Part shown: piece by piece, positions 13,852 through 14,667 of the stretch
How positions within the stretch are numbered: position 1 is the stretch's first letter
Layout of the letters: every line of letters begins with the position of its first letter
Origin: Syntrophaceae bacterium CG2_30_49_12
GTDB taxonomy: Bacteria > Desulfobacterota > Syntrophia > Syntrophales > CG2-30-49-12
Length of the DNA: 14,667 nucleotides
Direction of reading: 5' to 3'
Assembly (NCBI GenBank): GCA_001873675.1
Contig: MNZP01000127.1
Coordinates: 2,164 to 16,830, forward strand
The notes under the pieces: model-generated
The model's database searches: none
Told to the model about the DNA's origin: nothing
The model's input: the letters and a program-made list of their open reading frames with translations, nothing else
Translations under genes and position numbers: made by a program

Positions 13852-14667
13852 TCAGCCAGGATGAACGGAAAAGACCCGGCCCCCCAAAAAAACCACCCAT
13901 CCGGGAAGAGGATGTCCAGGGATTCAAGTATCTGGATGTCTTCTTCAAAGTACTGAACCGCTTTCATAACTCCAAAACCCATCAGAACAGAAAGCTCTTT
14001 TATGATCAATATCTGGCCCTTATGCTTCTGTATTTTTTCACTCCTGTACTCACCAGCCTACGGGGGATCCAACAGGCCACTACGCTGGAAAAAGTCCAGA
14101 AACGTCTTGGCCTTAAGAAAACATCTCTGGGCTCTCTTTCCGAAGCGTCTTATGTCTTTGATCCGGAGCTTCTGGAGCCCCTGATTAAGGAACTGGCTGA
14201 TCAAGCCATCTCCCAGGAAAAAGATCCCCAACTGAAACAGATTTACCAGAGCATCAAGGCCGTGGACGGCACCTTGCTCCCGGCCCTTCCCAAAATGCTC
14301 TGGGCACTCTGGCAAAACGAAGAACACCGGGCAGCCAAACTCCACCTGGAGTTTGACATCCGCAAACAGGTCCCTACAAGGGCTGCCATCACCGACGGCA
14401 ACGGCAATGAAAGGAAAATCCTCAAAACCTTCCTCGCTCCCAATACGATCTATCTGCTCGATTGTGGATACGCACAATACAAACTCATGGGCGACATCAT
14501 CGATGCCCAAAGCGCCTTCGTGGTTCGCTTAAAAGATAATGCCGTCTACTCTATCCTTGAAGAAAAACCCCTCACGGAAAATGACAGAAAAGCGGGGATC
14601 CAAAAAGATCTCCTCGTCACCCTGGGCTGTGACAGCAGAAAAGATGGCTGCCCCCATCCCCTCAGGA
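13848..14667 (+). CDS. IS4-like DDE transposase, N-terminal part (runs off window)
   Basis: An open frame of 273 codons from ATG 13848 with no stop before the window ends. Seen: an N-terminal helical region with FFKVLNRFHNSKTHQNRK and LTSLRGIQQATTLEKVQKR, then the first catalytic Asp in AVDGTLLPAL (D140), and the second in YLLDCGYAQYKLM (D205) followed by FVVRLKDNAVYSIL. This order matches IS4-type DDE transposases; the third acidic residue (in a YREK-like helix) would lie past the end. DCGY replaces the more usual DRGY. The ATG overlaps the stop of the DruA-family gene (ATGA), implying coupled translation. As far as visible the frame is intact, so the element could be active. Confidence 0.85.
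   Translation, partial: MISQDERKRPGPPKKPPIREEDVQGFKYLDVFFKVLNRFHNSKTHQNRKLFYDQYLALMLLYFFTPVLTSLRGIQQATTLEKVQKRLGLKKTSLGSLSEASYVFDPELLEPLIKELADQAISQEKDPQLKQIYQSIKAVDGTLLPALPKMLWALWQNEEHRAAKLHLEFDIRKQVPTRAAITDGNGNERKILKTFLAPNTIYLLDCGYAQYKLMGDIIDAQSAFVVRLKDNAVYSILEEKPLTENDRKAGIQKDLLVTLGCDSRKDGCPHPLR

Larger units (their letters stand above)
12988..14667 (+). mobile_element. two-gene insertion-sequence-like unit (DruA family + IS4-like transposase), right end outside window
   Basis: The two genes are joined by an ATGA overlap, show similar C-rich codon use that differs from the housekeeping genes, and lie in an accessory patch beside another IS remnant. Terminal inverted repeats cannot be shown because the right end is missing. 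The left end should lie between the hicA-like gene and 12988, a stretch of about 60-90 bases that otherwise holds only the possible promoter. Confidence 0.55.

Noticed and set aside
14058..14510. 150-codon open frame on the - strand
   Set aside because: Lies entirely opposite the DDE transposase, whose frame carries clear motifs. It is a shadow frame.

Overview
The window reads as chromosome of a Gram-negative bacterium, most likely a syntroph-like Desulfobacterota (the old Deltaproteobacteria). This assignment is inference. It rests on an LPS heptose-7-phosphate kinase encoded as a separate protein, the order heptose kinase - DUF4416 - yicC - gmk - rpoZ - pyrF, a type IV pilus platform protein, and short A/T-rich or GTTCA-type intergenic repeats. 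No 16S gene or other decisive marker is present.

Positions 1-8322 are densely packed housekeeping genes, all on the + strand. They begin with the C-terminal part of a PreP-type M16C metallopeptidase, followed by fmt (initiator-tRNA formylation). A consensus-like sigma-70 promoter at 2088-2116 then drives a tightly coupled series: rfaE1-type heptose kinase, a DUF4416 protein, yicC, gmk, rpoZ and pyrF. Several of these genes overlap by 1-17 bases. After an 81-base gap containing short direct repeats come rlmB (23S rRNA 2'-O-methyltransferase) and an overlapping pilC. rlmB carries two copies, in opposite orientation, of a 20-base self-palindromic element. One copy lies inside the catalytic domain in a normally shorter loop. 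The other lies just past the conserved C-terminus and directly before the pilC ribosome binding site.

Positions 8385-10842 hold tRNA-Pro(CGG) on the - strand, then one long gene fusing a PLP-dependent cysteine synthase to a cysteinyl-tRNA synthetase-like domain. Several signature residues of the synthetase half are changed (HLGS, FPHCENV, DLAD). It may therefore be a specialised paralogue rather than the cell's ordinary CysRS.

Positions 10907-12487 hold a Memo-AMMECR1 fusion (AmmeMemoRadiSam proteins B and A in one chain), tRNA-Leu(CAA) and a strong intrinsic terminator.

From 12488 to the end the window changes to accessory DNA. It contains the 3' remnant of an ISL3-type transposase, a hicA-like toxin gene on the - strand whose 3' end appears to have been overwritten by that insertion sequence, and a two-gene mobile-element-like unit. 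That unit is a DruA-family (DUF4338) protein joined by an ATGA overlap to an IS4-like DDE transposase that runs off the window. The most notable items are the cysteine synthase/CysRS-like fusion, the palindromic element in rlmB, and the DruA-transposase pair.
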